Source: Wohlfahrtiimonas larvae (lineage in GTDB: Bacteria; Pseudomonadota; Gammaproteobacteria; Cardiobacteriales; Wohlfahrtiimonadaceae). Taken from it: a stretch of 51,108 nt of DNA. The notes beneath the pieces are model-generated. The model did no database searches. It worked only from the letters and a program-made list of their open reading frames with translations, and was not told the origin of the DNA. The stretch lies in the NCBI RefSeq assembly GCF_002006755.1, contig NZ_MVDO01000077.1, positions 1-51,108 on the forward strand. Direction: 5' to 3'. Shown here piece after piece: positions 27,027 through 37,899 of this stretch. Every line of letters begins with the position of its first letter. Position 1 is the stretch's first letter. Both the position numbers and the translations under genes were made by a program.

Positions 27027-28274
27027 ATGTCCAATCATTCAATTTTTCGTCGTAATTTTTTAAAAGGTATTACATTAGGCAGCGCAGCTTTAATTGCGAA
27101 CTCTGCTTTAGGTCAAAATAATACTAATAATAGTACATTCAAATACCCTAAACATTTTTATGATACTGTTCCCGCTTTAGGCATTCATCAAGCCGGCATC
27201 ATCACGCCTGAACCAAAAGAAGCTACCTTTATCACCTTTAAATTATTGATTAAAAGTAAAGACGAACTTCAAGCATTACTCCAATCCATCTCTATCCGCA
27301 TTCAATACCTTACCGCACCGCAATCCATCTCAGTAGATACAGATGTACAATTACCACCAAAAGAATCAGGATTATTAGGTGGCGATTTATTGCCAGACCA
27401 GTTAACCATTACATTATCTGTTGGTGCTTCATTATTTGATGATAGATTTGATCTCGCACAACTTAAACCAAATCATTTAATAGAAATGACGAGCTTTCCC
27501 AATGATCATTTAGATCCCAATTGGTGTGGTGGTGATATTTCCTTGCAATTTTGTGCTAATAGTAAAGAGATCATCATTTATGCACTGCGTGACATAATGA
27601 AACACCATTATCAACAAATGTCGCCAATATGGAAGATTGATGGTTTTTTACCTGCACGAGATATTGAATCAGGATCAACCGCTATTAATCTCTTTGGCTT
27701 TAAAGATGGCACAGGCAATGCCCCTAATACAGATGCTAAATTAATGGACGACATGGTTTGGGTGACCGAAAAAAATAAAGAACCTGAATGGTGCCTAGGA
27801 GGCTCTTATCAAGCCTTGCGTTTAATTCGTTTTAACCTAGAATTTTGGGATCGTACCCCGCTCGAAGATCAAGAAAATGATTTTGGCCGCATGAAGCGAA
27901 CGGGCGCACCGATTGGCTTAGCTCATGAAATGGATGATCCACACTTCGATAAAGATCCACATGGTGATCGTGTACTATTTGATTCTCATATGCGCCGCGC
28001 TGAGCCTCGTGTACCCCATCGCTATAGTGCACCTCTGCGTCGCCGTAGCTATAGTTATTCATTAGGCTTAACCAATAGTGGATTATTGGATATGGGCTTA
28101 GTGTTTGTGTCGTATCAAAATGATCTCAAAAAGGGCTTCATTAATACCCAACGGAGATTAAATGGAGAACCGTTAGAACGTTATATCAAACCTTTTGGTG
28201 GCGGGTATTTTTTTGCGTTACCAGGCATGAAAAATTCTGAAAATTATTTAGGACAAACATTGCTAAATACATAA
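27027..28274 (+). CDS. efeB: DyP-type heme peroxidase EfeB, Tat-exported
   Basis: 415 residues. A Tat signal (FRRNFLKG at about 7-14, then a hydrophobic stretch ending NSALG) exports the folded protein. The DyP fold is shown by GFKDGTGN near residue 224 (GxxDG, distal Asp) and by HMRRAEPRVPHRYSAPLRRRSYSYSLG, which holds the distal Arg and the neighbourhood of the proximal heme His. EfeB is proposed to oxidise Fe2+ or heme for the FTR1 system. It starts two bases after the efeO stop. Confidence 0.93.
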   Translation: MSNHSIFRRNFLKGITLGSAALIANSALGQNNTNNSTFKYPKHFYDTVPALGIHQAGIITPEPKEATFITFKLLIKSKDELQALLQSISIRIQYLTAPQSISVDTDVQLPPKESGLLGGDLLPDQLTITLSVGASLFDDRFDLAQLKPNHLIEMTSFPNDHLDPNWCGGDISLQFCANSKEIIIYALRDIMKHHYQQMSPIWKIDGFLPARDIESGSTAINLFGFKDGTGNAPNTDAKLMDDMVWVTEKNKEPEWCLGGSYQALRLIRFNLEFWDRTPLEDQENDFGRMKRTGAPIGLAHEMDDPHFDKDPHGDRVLFDSHMRRAEPRVPHRYSAPLRRRSYSYSLGLTNSGLLDMGLVFVSYQNDLKKGFINTQRRLNGEPLERYIKPFGGGYFFALPGMKNSENYLGQTLLNT

Positions 28275-28285
28275 AATATATTAGC

Positions 28286-28316
28286 AAAAAAAAGCCCAGT
28301 TTTTTACAAACTGGGC
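28286..28316. terminator. Bidirectional terminator between efeB and the cytochrome c peroxidase
   Basis: GCCCAGTTT (28294-28302) and AAACTGGGC (28308-28316) form 9 perfect pairs. On the minus strand eight Ts follow, so it is a strong terminator for the peroxidase gene; on the plus strand the tail is C-rich. Confidence 0.88.
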
Positions 28317-28357
28317 CCAGCCCCCACACCTTGATTTATTTAACTACCAATCCGTTT

Positions 28358-29374
28358 TTATTTTTTATCGAATGGTACTGGTTTTGGTGTTTCATTCACC
28401 GATGGTGGTAAAATTGGCATCATCAACTGTGGTTGATCACCTGTTAATGTTTTCAAGAATGCAACAATACTTGAAACCTCTTCATCATTATAGTTACGCT
28501 TCAATTGTAAACGCCCCATTGTTAATACAGCTTCTTCTAATGTCGCAGCTGCACCGTCATGGAAGTACGGATAGGTTAATTCAACGTTACGTAATGTTGG
28601 CACTTTAAACATCATACGATCCGCATCCTTACCTGTCACTTCAACACGACCTTGTGCAGGATTCTCTGTCACATACTCTTCCATCAGCCCCATTTTTTGG
28701 AATGAACTTCCACCCATAGCAGTACCATAGTGACATGCGATACAGCCAGATGTTGTGAATAAATTATAACCTGCTAATTCCTGCTCATTCAGCGCACTAT
28801 CATCACCTTTTAACCATTGATCAAAGCGTGAATTTGGCGTCACTAAAATCTCCTCAAAGGCAGCAATAGCATCTGTAATCTCATCAATTGTAATTTTTTG
28901 ATCACCATAAACCGCTTGGAATTCTTTCACGTAACCTGGAATTGATTCGACCACTTCCACTGCTAACTCATGAGTAAAGCCCATCTCTTTAGGGTTAGCA
29001 ATTGGTCCACCCGCTTGTTCTTTCAAGTCTTTTGCTCGACCATCCCAAAACTGCACGAAGTTATATTTTGAGTTCAATACAGTTGGTGAATTAATAGGCC
29101 CCTCTTGCCAATTATGACCAATAGAAGTCTTTAAGTTATCACTCCCACCCATCGATAAGTTATGACATGAGTTACAAGAAATAAAGCCAGATTTAGATAA
29201 ACGTGGATCAAACCATAACTTTTTGCCCAACTCAACCTTGGCTGGATTCTCAATTGTTACATCATCGATTGGTTGAATAATCGCATCACGTTTAGCCTGA
29301 GCTAATGCCATACCACCCATTGCCATTGAAACCGATAAACCTATTGCTACCCAAAACTTATTTCTACTTTGCAT
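28358..29374 (-). CDS. ccpA: Di-heme cytochrome c peroxidase
   Basis: 338 residues. A signal peptide (ending AMALAQ-like MALAQ, residue 26) leads to the periplasm. Two c-type heme sites are present: CNSCH (C67-H71) and CIACH (about residue 211). GGSDNLKTSIG, FWDGRAKDLKEQAGGP and FKVPTLRNVELTYPYFHDGA are the family motifs of bacterial CcpA/MauG-type enzymes, which reduce hydrogen peroxide with electrons from cytochrome c. It converges on the iron operon. Near its promoter is a short palindrome TGATCGATCA (29404-29413), not a clear FNR site. Confidence 0.93.
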   Translation of the reverse strand: MQSRNKFWVAIGLSVSMAMGGMALAQAKRDAIIQPIDDVTIENPAKVELGKKLWFDPRLSKSGFISCNSCHNLSMGGSDNLKTSIGHNWQEGPINSPTVLNSKYNFVQFWDGRAKDLKEQAGGPIANPKEMGFTHELAVEVVESIPGYVKEFQAVYGDQKITIDEITDAIAAFEEILVTPNSRFDQWLKGDDSALNEQELAGYNLFTTSGCIACHYGTAMGGSSFQKMGLMEEYVTENPAQGRVEVTGKDADRMMFKVPTLRNVELTYPYFHDGAAATLEEAVLTMGRLQLKRNYNDEEVSSIVAFLKTLTGDQPQLMMPILPPSVNETPKPVPFDKK

Positions 29375-29534
29375 ATAGTCGCTCCCTACTATTAAAAGTT
29401 TAATGATCGATCAATCATCATTGAATAATTTAATAGCAAGTTTAATACAGATATGGCTATTAAAATAGTCTGCGCATTTTGGGGCTTTGTTATTCTTTTC
29501 GTTATTCGTTATAATGAGGGGTATTTTCTAATAA

Positions 29535-30824
<1,290 letters not shown>

Positions 30825-30854
30825 AGTTCTATTTTAATATAGTAAAGAGGTTGA

Positions 30855-31109
<255 letters not shown>

Positions 31110-31115
31110 AAGTTT

Positions 31116-32108
31116 ATGAAAAAAACTTCTCTTTTGTGTCTTACGGTTACAATTAGCCTTTTGAATAGCATAGCCATTGCTAGGCAATATCCTATGCCTG
31201 AAAAAGGTACTGATATTATTGGCTATACAGAAGTTATTTATCCTGAACCTGGTGAATCATTTGTTGATATTAGTGTAAAATATGAAGCAGGCTATGATGA
31301 GCTAAAGTGGGCAAATCCAAATGCCAACTATTGGACACCATCATCACAAATGCCAATCGTTTTACCTTTTGAATATATTCTACCCGGCAAAAAACGTGTT
31401 GGAATTGTTTCTAATATCCCCGAAATGAGAACTTATTACTTCCCTGCCAATGAAGATGTCGTGTACGTTTATCCTGTTGGCGTGGGTAGAATGGATTGGA
31501 AAACTCCTTTAGGCACATGGAAAGTTACTATTAAACAAGAAGCTCCACCTTGGTATCCACCTGAGAGTATTCGCCGTGAACATCAAGAGATGGGCAAAGG
31601 CATCTTACCAAGGGTTGTTCCAGCCGGACCAGACAACCCTTTAGGTAATCATGTCTTAAGATTAAATATTCCAAGCTATTTATTGCACGGCACCAATGAT
31701 GTAACAGGTATTGGTATGCGAGTCACACATGGTTGCATGCGTTTCTTTCCTCAAAATATCGAAGAGCTACATCGCATAGTACCTAGTGGCACACCAGTAT
31801 CTTTCATCAATGAACCGATTAAGGTTGGCTGGAAAGGAGATGAATTACTCATCGAAGTCCACCCTCCTTTAGAAGAAGATAATTTAGATACAGAAGGATT
31901 AAAAAAAATTGCCTATCGCATTTTAGCTCCTTATCAAAATGATCCAAATATTCAAATGGTTGACCGTCGTTTACTTGATCTTACCATCGAAAAAATGTCT
32001 GGTTTACCAACACATGTCGGTCAAAAAATTGACCCTAACACCTTAAATCCTCAACCACCGACAGGTGGTAGCGCAATTAATATTGACTGGGATAAATTTA
32101 AAAAATAG
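31116..32108 (+). CDS. L,D-transpeptidase (YkuD) with LysM-like N-domain
   Basis: 330 residues. A signal peptide (to about AIAR, residue 23) is followed by a LysM-like region (YPEPGESFVDISVKYEAGYDELKWANPN) that binds peptidoglycan, then the YkuD domain with SYLLHGTND and the catalytic THGCMRF (Cys in place of usual SHGCxR, Thr for Ser). It is the ErfK/YbiS/YnhG type that attaches Braun lipoprotein or forms 3-3 cross-links in the periplasm. It lies six bases downstream of the ferredoxin gene. The C-terminus is Pro-rich. Confidence 0.9.
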   Translation: MKKTSLLCLTVTISLLNSIAIARQYPMPEKGTDIIGYTEVIYPEPGESFVDISVKYEAGYDELKWANPNANYWTPSSQMPIVLPFEYILPGKKRVGIVSNIPEMRTYYFPANEDVVYVYPVGVGRMDWKTPLGTWKVTIKQEAPPWYPPESIRREHQEMGKGILPRVVPAGPDNPLGNHVLRLNIPSYLLHGTNDVTGIGMRVTHGCMRFFPQNIEELHRIVPSGTPVSFINEPIKVGWKGDELLIEVHPPLEEDNLDTEGLKKIAYRILAPYQNDPNIQMVDRRLLDLTIEKMSGLPTHVGQKIDPNTLNPQPPTGGSAINIDWDKFKK

Positions 32109-32120
32109 CAGGAGAGTTTG

Positions 32121-33320
32121 ATGGCATCTATCGAAGAAAGTTTAGCGTTATTAGAACGTGGAACTGACGAAATTATTTCAATTGAAGGTTTAACTGAGAA
32201 GTTAAAAGAAAACCGTCCGCTTCGAATTAAAGTAGGTTTTGATCCTACTGCCCCTGATCTTCATTTAGGTCATACTGTTGTGATCAACAAAATGAAACAC
32301 TTCCAAATGTTAGGCCACGAAGTGAATTTCTTAATTGGTGATTTCACAGGCATGATTGGCGATCCATCGGGCAAAGATACAACACGTAAACCATTAACAC
32401 GTGAACAAGTTGTTGAAAATGCAAAAACTTATCAAGAACAGATCTTTAAGATTTTAGATCCTGAATTAACTAATGTTGTATTCAACTCATCTTGGTTAGG
32501 CGAACTTGGTACAGTGGGGATGATTCAGCTTGCATCGCACTATACTGTTGCAAGAATGTTAGAACGCGATGACTTTGAAAAACGCTATAAAAATCACCAA
32601 CCTATTGCTTTACATGAATTTATCTATCCATTATTACAAGGCTATGACTCAGTCAGTTTAAACACTGATGTTGAACTAGGCGGTACAGATCAAAAATTCA
32701 ATTTATTAGTGGGGCGCGACCTTCAAAAAGCATATGGTAAAGCATCACAAAGTGTGATCACAATGCCTTTATTAGAAGGTTTAGATGGTGTAAATAAGAT
32801 GTCTAAATCTTTAGGCAACTATATTGGTGTGGATGATACTCCAGTTGAGCAATTTGGTAAATTGATGTCTGTGTCAGATACCTTGATGTGGCGTTATTTT
32901 GATTTATTGAGCTTTGAATCTACAGCGACCATTGAAGGCTATAAAAAGTCTGTAGCTGAAGGCATGAATCCACGCGATATTAAATTCCTATTGTGTAAAG
33001 AGATCATCTCTCGTTTCCACTCAGAAGCAGATTATGAAATGGCACATCGTGACTTCATTGAGCGCTTCCAAAAAGGTAATCTACCTGAAAATATTGAAGA
33101 AATTACGATTGTTGCACCAGAAGGTGAAATACAAATTGCTGCATTATTAAAAGAAGCTGGACTTGTGACGTCCGTGTCTGAAGGTAATCGTTCTATTGAT
33201 GGTGGCGCTGTTCGTATCGATCAAGAAAAAGTTTCTGATCGTGGACTTAAAATTTCAAAAGGCACAACAGCTGTTTTCCAAGTGGGTAAGCGCCGTTTTG
33301 CTAAAGTTACAGTTAATTAA
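32121..33320 (+). CDS. tyrS: Tyrosyl-tRNA synthetase
   Basis: 399 residues from ATG 32121, preceded by AGGAGAG; the TTG one codon earlier is unlikely. Class I signatures: [13 protein letters not shown] (HIGH box, here HLGH) and [11 protein letters not shown] (KMSKS). The tRNA-binding S4 domain is at the end. This is the about 400-residue type of Pseudomonas and Haemophilus rather than the 424-residue type of E. coli. Confidence 0.97.
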   Translation: MASIEESLALLERGTDEIISIEGLTEKLKENRPLRIKVGFDPTAPDLHLGHTVVINKMKHFQMLGHEVNFLIGDFTGMIGDPSGKDTTRKPLTREQVVENAKTYQEQIFKILDPELTNVVFNSSWLGELGTVGMIQLASHYTVARMLERDDFEKRYKNHQPIALHEFIYPLLQGYDSVSLNTDVELGGTDQKFNLLVGRDLQKAYGKASQSVITMPLLEGLDGVNKMSKSLGNYIGVDDTPVEQFGKLMSVSDTLMWRYFDLLSFESTATIEGYKKSVAEGMNPRDIKFLLCKEIISRFHSEADYEMAHRDFIERFQKGNLPENIEEITIVAPEGEIQIAALLKEAGLVTSVSEGNRSIDGGAVRIDQEKVSDRGLKISKGTTAVFQVGKRRFAKVTVN

Positions 33321-33334
33321 TTTTAGAGGTTTTT

Positions 33335-33658
33335 ATGACTTTCGTTGTTACCGAAAATTGCATTAAATGCAAATACACAGACTGTGTAGAAGTTTGTCCT
33401 GTGGATTGTTTCCATGAAGGACCTAACTTTTTGGTGATCGATCCCGAGGAGTGCATTGATTGCACATTATGTGAACCAGAATGTCCTGCAAATGCAATTT
33501 TTTCTGAGGATGATCTTCCCGATGATCAAGTTCATTTCTTAGATTTGAATGCAGAGCTATCACGTGAATGGCCTGTCATTACACAAATGCAAGACAATGC
33601 TGATGCAGCAAAAGAATGGGATGGCAAACCTAATAAACTAAAATTATTAGAGCGATAG
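33335..33658 (+). CDS. fdxA: 7Fe ferredoxin FdxA
   Basis: 107 residues with the seven-iron pattern: [17 protein letters not shown] (3Fe-4S plus one ligand of the 4Fe-4S) and [16 protein letters not shown]. The long C-terminal tail with REWPVIT matches FdxA of Pseudomonas and Azotobacter. It starts 14 bases after tyrS and ends six bases before rsgA. Confidence 0.94.
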   Translation: MTFVVTENCIKCKYTDCVEVCPVDCFHEGPNFLVIDPEECIDCTLCEPECPANAIFSEDDLPDDQVHFLDLNAELSREWPVITQMQDNADAAKEWDGKPNKLKLLER

Positions 33659-33664
33659 TTACGG

Positions 33665-34630
33665 ATGGCGCGTCGATTAACTAAAAAACAGCACGAACGT
33701 ATTTCTAACAAAAAAGTCGAGCAAATCGATGCGTTAAAAAATTTCGATCCTGACTCTCTCTTTAAAGGGAGAGTCATTGCTCAACACGGCCCACATTTGA
33801 TGATAGAAGATGATGCGTATCAAATCTATCAAGCCAATATTCGCCAAAATTTAGAAACGATTGTTTGTGGTGATTATGTCTATTTCACTTTTGAAAATAA
33901 TCTGCCTGTTGTTTTACAATTAATTCCTCGTCATAATGAATTAGCACGTGTTTCTTATGGCCAACGAAAAAAACTGATTGCAGCTAATTTAGATCAAATA
34001 TTTATTGTCATTGCCCCAAAACCGGAGCCTAGCCCTTCTTTAATCGATCGTTATCTCATTGCTATTCGTGAATTTAACATCCCTATGGGTATTATTGTCA
34101 ATAAAGCAGATATGATTGATGAATCAAACGATTTTTCTTTTATCGAGGACTATCAAAAAGCTTTTGATATTAAAGTAATTCTAACCTCACAAGATCATCC
34201 TGAATCTTTAAAACAACTCCATAATGAATTAGTAGGTAAAACCTCAATTTTTGTCGGACAATCAGGTGTTGGCAAGTCATCTCTGACCAACAAAATGATT
34301 CCTGAATTATCATTACAAACCCAAAGAATCAGTGCTACAACAGGCCTTGGCAATCATACGACATCAGCAACAACCCTCTATCATATGCCAGACCATCAAG
34401 GTTCTTTAATTGATTCTCCTGGAGTTCGTAGTTTTAATATTGATCATTTAACATTGAACTCTATCCAAAATGGTTTTCCCGATATTATGCCATTTGTGTT
34501 ACAATGTAAGTTTAGCAATTGCCGACATTTACAAGATCCAGGCTGTGCAGTTCAAACAGCTTTAGATGATAATCTAATTTCAGAGCGCCGCGTCCAGAGC
34601 TTTTTACAAATCATGCAGACAGCCCTCTAG
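33665..34630 (+). CDS. rsgA: Ribosome small-subunit GTPase RsgA
   Basis: 321 residues. An OB fold at the N-terminus, then a circularly permuted GTPase: G4 (VNKAD) precedes G1 (GQSGVGKSSL) and G3 (DSPGVRSF). The C-terminal zinc site is CKFSNCRHLQDPGCAV. RsgA assists late 30S maturation. It is followed by a terminator, ending the serS-to-rsgA group. Confidence 0.96.
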   Translation: MARRLTKKQHERISNKKVEQIDALKNFDPDSLFKGRVIAQHGPHLMIEDDAYQIYQANIRQNLETIVCGDYVYFTFENNLPVVLQLIPRHNELARVSYGQRKKLIAANLDQIFIVIAPKPEPSPSLIDRYLIAIREFNIPMGIIVNKADMIDESNDFSFIEDYQKAFDIKVILTSQDHPESLKQLHNELVGKTSIFVGQSGVGKSSLTNKMIPELSLQTQRISATTGLGNHTTSATTLYHMPDHQGSLIDSPGVRSFNIDHLTLNSIQNGFPDIMPFVLQCKFSNCRHLQDPGCAVQTALDDNLISERRVQSFLQIMQTAL

Positions 34631-34639
34631 CTCACGAAT

Positions 34640-34668
34640 AATAGCAAGTCAAAATTACTTGCTATTTA
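34640..34668 (+). terminator. Terminator after rsgA
   Basis: AATAGCAAGT (34640-34649) and ACTTGCTATT (34657-34666) form 10 perfect pairs across a 7-base loop, followed by a short T-rich stretch. Moderate strength. Confidence 0.7.
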
Positions 34669-34818
34669 TAGCAATCACTATACAATGCATTGCCTTTATA
34701 TTTTTATATATAACTTTAATAATTCAACGAGCGGCAGCACTCAAGATTCTTCTGAACAAAAAGATTGCAACCAATCGCCTTGATCTTTCACTTAACGGTA
34801 TTGAATTAAGGAGCTGTG

Positions 34819-35961
34819 ATGTCACCTATTCTTTCAAAAAAAGCCTATGAGCCTTGGCGCGATCCTAATTCTGTGCCATATATCGAAATCATTGATTTAG
34901 TCAAAGTTTTTGATGAATACATAGCCGTCAACAATATATCCTTAGATATTTATCAAGGAGAATTCTTCTCTTTATTAGGTCCTTCAGGCTGTGGAAAAAC
35001 AACTCTTTTGCGTATGTTGGCAGGTTTTGAAACACCTACATCAGGGAAAATTCTATTGGATGGCGAAGATATTTCACTCATCCCTCCTTATGAACGTCCT
35101 ATCAATATGATGTTCCAAAGCTATGCATTGTTTCCACATATGACAGTGGAAGATAATATTGCCTTCGGTTTAAAACAAGAAAAAGTACCTAAACCTGAGA
35201 TCAAAAAACGTGTCGATCAGATGCTTGAATTAGTACAAATGGGAAAGTTTGCTAAACGCAAGCCTCACCAATTATCTGGCGGGCAACGACAACGTGTAGC
35301 TTTAGCACGCAGCATCGTTAAAAAACCCAAACTATTATTATTAGATGAGCCATTAGGTGCATTAGATAAACGCTTACGTGAACAAACACAGTTTGAATTA
35401 ATGACAATTCAAGAAGAATTAGGCATTACGTTTGTTATCGTAACCCATGATCAAGAAGAAGCCATGACAGTTTCTAGCCGTATCGCAGTTATGGATAGTG
35501 GCGAACTTGTACAAATTGCAACACCAACAGAAATCTATGAATATCCAAACTCCTTGTATGTTGCTGAATTTGTAGGCGATGTCAACATATTTGAAGGTGT
35601 TATTGCTGACATTTCCCCAATTCATACAACAGTGAATAGCTTTGAAGTGGAAGCACCTTTAATTTGTAATCAAGGGGTTGGTGCCGTTGTTGGCTCTCAA
35701 GCATGGATCGCTGTTCGCCCTGAAAAGCTAGATATTTCCTTAACACCTCCAGAAAATACAGAAAGCAACTGTATGATGGGTGAAGTTTGGGATATTGGGT
35801 ATCTTGGTGATATGTCCATTTATCATGTCAAAATGGATAATGGTAAAATGGTCACAGCTGCACAAATTAACCATAAACGCGCGGTAGAACTTCCCATTAA
35901 TTATGAAGATCGCGTTTACATCAGCTTTGATGCTGATTCTGCCGTTGTTTTGATTTCTTAA
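34819..35961 (+). CDS. potG: Putrescine ABC transporter ATPase PotG
   Basis: 380 residues from ATG 34819, with AAGGAG five bases upstream. Walker A GPSGCGKTT, signature LSGGQRQRVALARS, Walker B LLLLDEP and a C-terminal TOBE domain. PPYERPINMMFQSYALFPHMTV and the ending (YLGDMSIYHVKM) follow E. coli PotG more closely than PotA. It energises polyamine import with PotH and PotI. The usual first gene, potF (binding protein), is not here. Confidence 0.9.
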   Translation: MSPILSKKAYEPWRDPNSVPYIEIIDLVKVFDEYIAVNNISLDIYQGEFFSLLGPSGCGKTTLLRMLAGFETPTSGKILLDGEDISLIPPYERPINMMFQSYALFPHMTVEDNIAFGLKQEKVPKPEIKKRVDQMLELVQMGKFAKRKPHQLSGGQRQRVALARSIVKKPKLLLLDEPLGALDKRLREQTQFELMTIQEELGITFVIVTHDQEEAMTVSSRIAVMDSGELVQIATPTEIYEYPNSLYVAEFVGDVNIFEGVIADISPIHTTVNSFEVEAPLICNQGVGAVVGSQAWIAVRPEKLDISLTPPENTESNCMMGEVWDIGYLGDMSIYHVKMDNGKMVTAAQINHKRAVELPINYEDRVYISFDADSAVVLIS

Positions 35962-35991
35962 TTGAGATCACAATAACTTAAGGAGGTTATT

Positions 35992-37011
35992 ATGAAATAC
36001 CCACAACAACAGTTGGGGACAATGAGTGGTCGTGCGGCAGAATTGATGTCACGCTTAAACTTTATCCACCGCAATTTAATGCGTTTTTGGCTCTATCGTA
36101 AATTTTTAGGTATTTTCAATAGCGCTAAAGTCATCATTGGCGTACCTTACCTATGGCTATTCTGCTTTTTTATTGTTCCCTTTTTGATTATTCTGCGCAT
36201 TAGCTTTACCGAAGCCGAAATTGCATCTCCCCCCTACTCTTCTGTTTTAACATGGGTGGAAGATGGCATTTTAGAGATTAAGCTCAATTTTCAGAACTAT
36301 ATCACATTATGGCAAGATGATATTTATATCTCTGCTTATTTAAGCAGTATCAAAATTGCCATGATTTCTACTTTATTAACCTTTGTTATCGGCTTTCCAA
36401 TTGCTTTAGCATTATCTAGACTACCAAAAAGATGGAGGCTATTCGGTTTAATGATGGTCATTTTACCTTTTTGGACCTCATTTTTAATCCGCATTTATGC
36501 TTGGATGACAATTTTATCCCCCTCAGGCGTTTTGAATAATTTCATCAATTTCATTGGGCAAGGCATTGGCCTAATTGACCCCTCATCTCCTGTTCAACTG
36601 CAATTATTAGGTACGGAATTTGCAGTTTATATTGGCATCATCTACTGCTATCTACCTTTTATGATTCTACCTATTTATGCAACGCTAGATAAAATGGATC
36701 ATACCTTGGTGGAAGCTGCGATGGATTTAGGATGCCCGCCCATTAAAACCTTTTGGGTCATTACCGCAAGAATCTCTTTACCTGGAATTTTAGCAGGCTG
36801 CTTCTTGGTTTTCATTCCAGCCATGGGTGAATTTGTAATTCCTGATTTATTAGGTGGCTCTGATGTATTGATGATTGGCAAAGTACTTTATGATACATAC
36901 TTACAAGGCATGGATTTACCATTAGTTTCAGCCATATCTGTTTCACTATTATTAATTGTAATCATTCCCATCTATCTTTTCCAACGCATTCAACAGAAGC
37001 AATTTGAATAA
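35992..37011 (+). CDS. potH: Putrescine ABC transporter permease PotH
   Basis: 339 residues, six predicted membrane helices after a longer N-terminus (about 45 residues before the first helix). PPYSSVLTWVEDGILEIKLNFQNY and VLNNFINFIGQGIGLID follow PotH. The EAA motif that docks on the ATPase is EAAMDLGCPPIKTFWVITARISLPGI. AAGGAGG precedes ATG 35992. Confidence 0.9.
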   Translation: MKYPQQQLGTMSGRAAELMSRLNFIHRNLMRFWLYRKFLGIFNSAKVIIGVPYLWLFCFFIVPFLIILRISFTEAEIASPPYSSVLTWVEDGILEIKLNFQNYITLWQDDIYISAYLSSIKIAMISTLLTFVIGFPIALALSRLPKRWRLFGLMMVILPFWTSFLIRIYAWMTILSPSGVLNNFINFIGQGIGLIDPSSPVQLQLLGTEFAVYIGIIYCYLPFMILPIYATLDKMDHTLVEAAMDLGCPPIKTFWVITARISLPGILAGCFLVFIPAMGEFVIPDLLGGSDVLMIGKVLYDTYLQGMDLPLVSAISVSLLLIVIIPIYLFQRIQQKQFE

Positions 37012-37020
37012 GGAACTGAC

Positions 37021-37824
37021 ATGAAACAGACATTAACACGTTTTAACAAAATCTCATTAGTGATCGGCTTTGCCTTTCTCTATATTCCTATCTTTATTCT
37101 CATTGTTTATAGCTTCAATGAGTCCAAGCTCGTCACAGTTTGGGGTGGTTTCTCTCTTAAATGGTACCCTGAACTTTTTAAAACAAAGGGCTTATGGGAT
37201 GCTGCTAAAATTACATTATGGTTAGCGGTCTTAACTTCAACATTTGCAGTTATCTTAGGCACAATGACTGCATTTGCACTAGTAAAATTCAAAAGATTCC
37301 GTGGTCGAGTGCTCTTTTCAGGGATCACCTATGCACCAATGGTAATGCCAGAAATTATCATGGGCACATCCTTAGCTTTAACCTTTTTGGCATTAAATTT
37401 CAGCAAAGGCTTTTTAACTATCTTGCTTGCTCACATTACATTTACGATGTGCTATGTCACTGTTGTAATCCAATCTCGTCTAATAGGATTTGATCGTCAC
37501 ATCGAGGAAGCTGCAATGGACTTAGGTGCTGATCGTTTCAAAACATTCATCTACATTACATTACCCATGATCATGCCCGCTATAGTATCTGGCTGGCTAT
37601 TATCCTTCACATTATCTTTAGATGATTTAATCATTGCTACTTTTACAACAGGCCCAGGCGCAACAACATTACCTATATGGATCTACTCTAAAGCTAGATT
37701 AGGTATCAGCCCCAATATTAATGCGTTATCCACTATCATTATTGGCGTTGTTGCAAGTATTGTTTTCTTAATTACGTTGTATTCACACCACAAAGAAAAG
37801 GTTGATCAACGCAATGAGGAATAA
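37021..37824 (+). CDS. potI: Putrescine ABC transporter permease PotI
   Basis: 267 residues, six membrane helices. FNESKLVTVWGGFSLKWYPEL is the family start, and EEAAMDLGADRFKTFIYITLPMIMPAIVSGW is the EAA loop. It pairs with PotH, nine bases upstream, to form the channel. No clear terminator follows; a TATACT (37850-37855) may start the next gene. Confidence 0.9.
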   Translation: MKQTLTRFNKISLVIGFAFLYIPIFILIVYSFNESKLVTVWGGFSLKWYPELFKTKGLWDAAKITLWLAVLTSTFAVILGTMTAFALVKFKRFRGRVLFSGITYAPMVMPEIIMGTSLALTFLALNFSKGFLTILLAHITFTMCYVTVVIQSRLIGFDRHIEEAAMDLGADRFKTFIYITLPMIMPAIVSGWLLSFTLSLDDLIIATFTTGPGATTLPIWIYSKARLGISPNINALSTIIIGVVASIVFLITLYSHHKEKVDQRNEE

Positions 37825-37899
37825 GCTATAAAAACCCCAAAATTTCACATATACTGTGTAGCATCTATGACACATCTAAATTTGAACTAGGTATTGAAC

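Noticed and set aside
29404-29413. FNR site before the cytochrome c peroxidase
   Set aside because: TGATCGATCA is palindromic, but the spacing between half sites does not fit TTGAT-N4-ATCAA.
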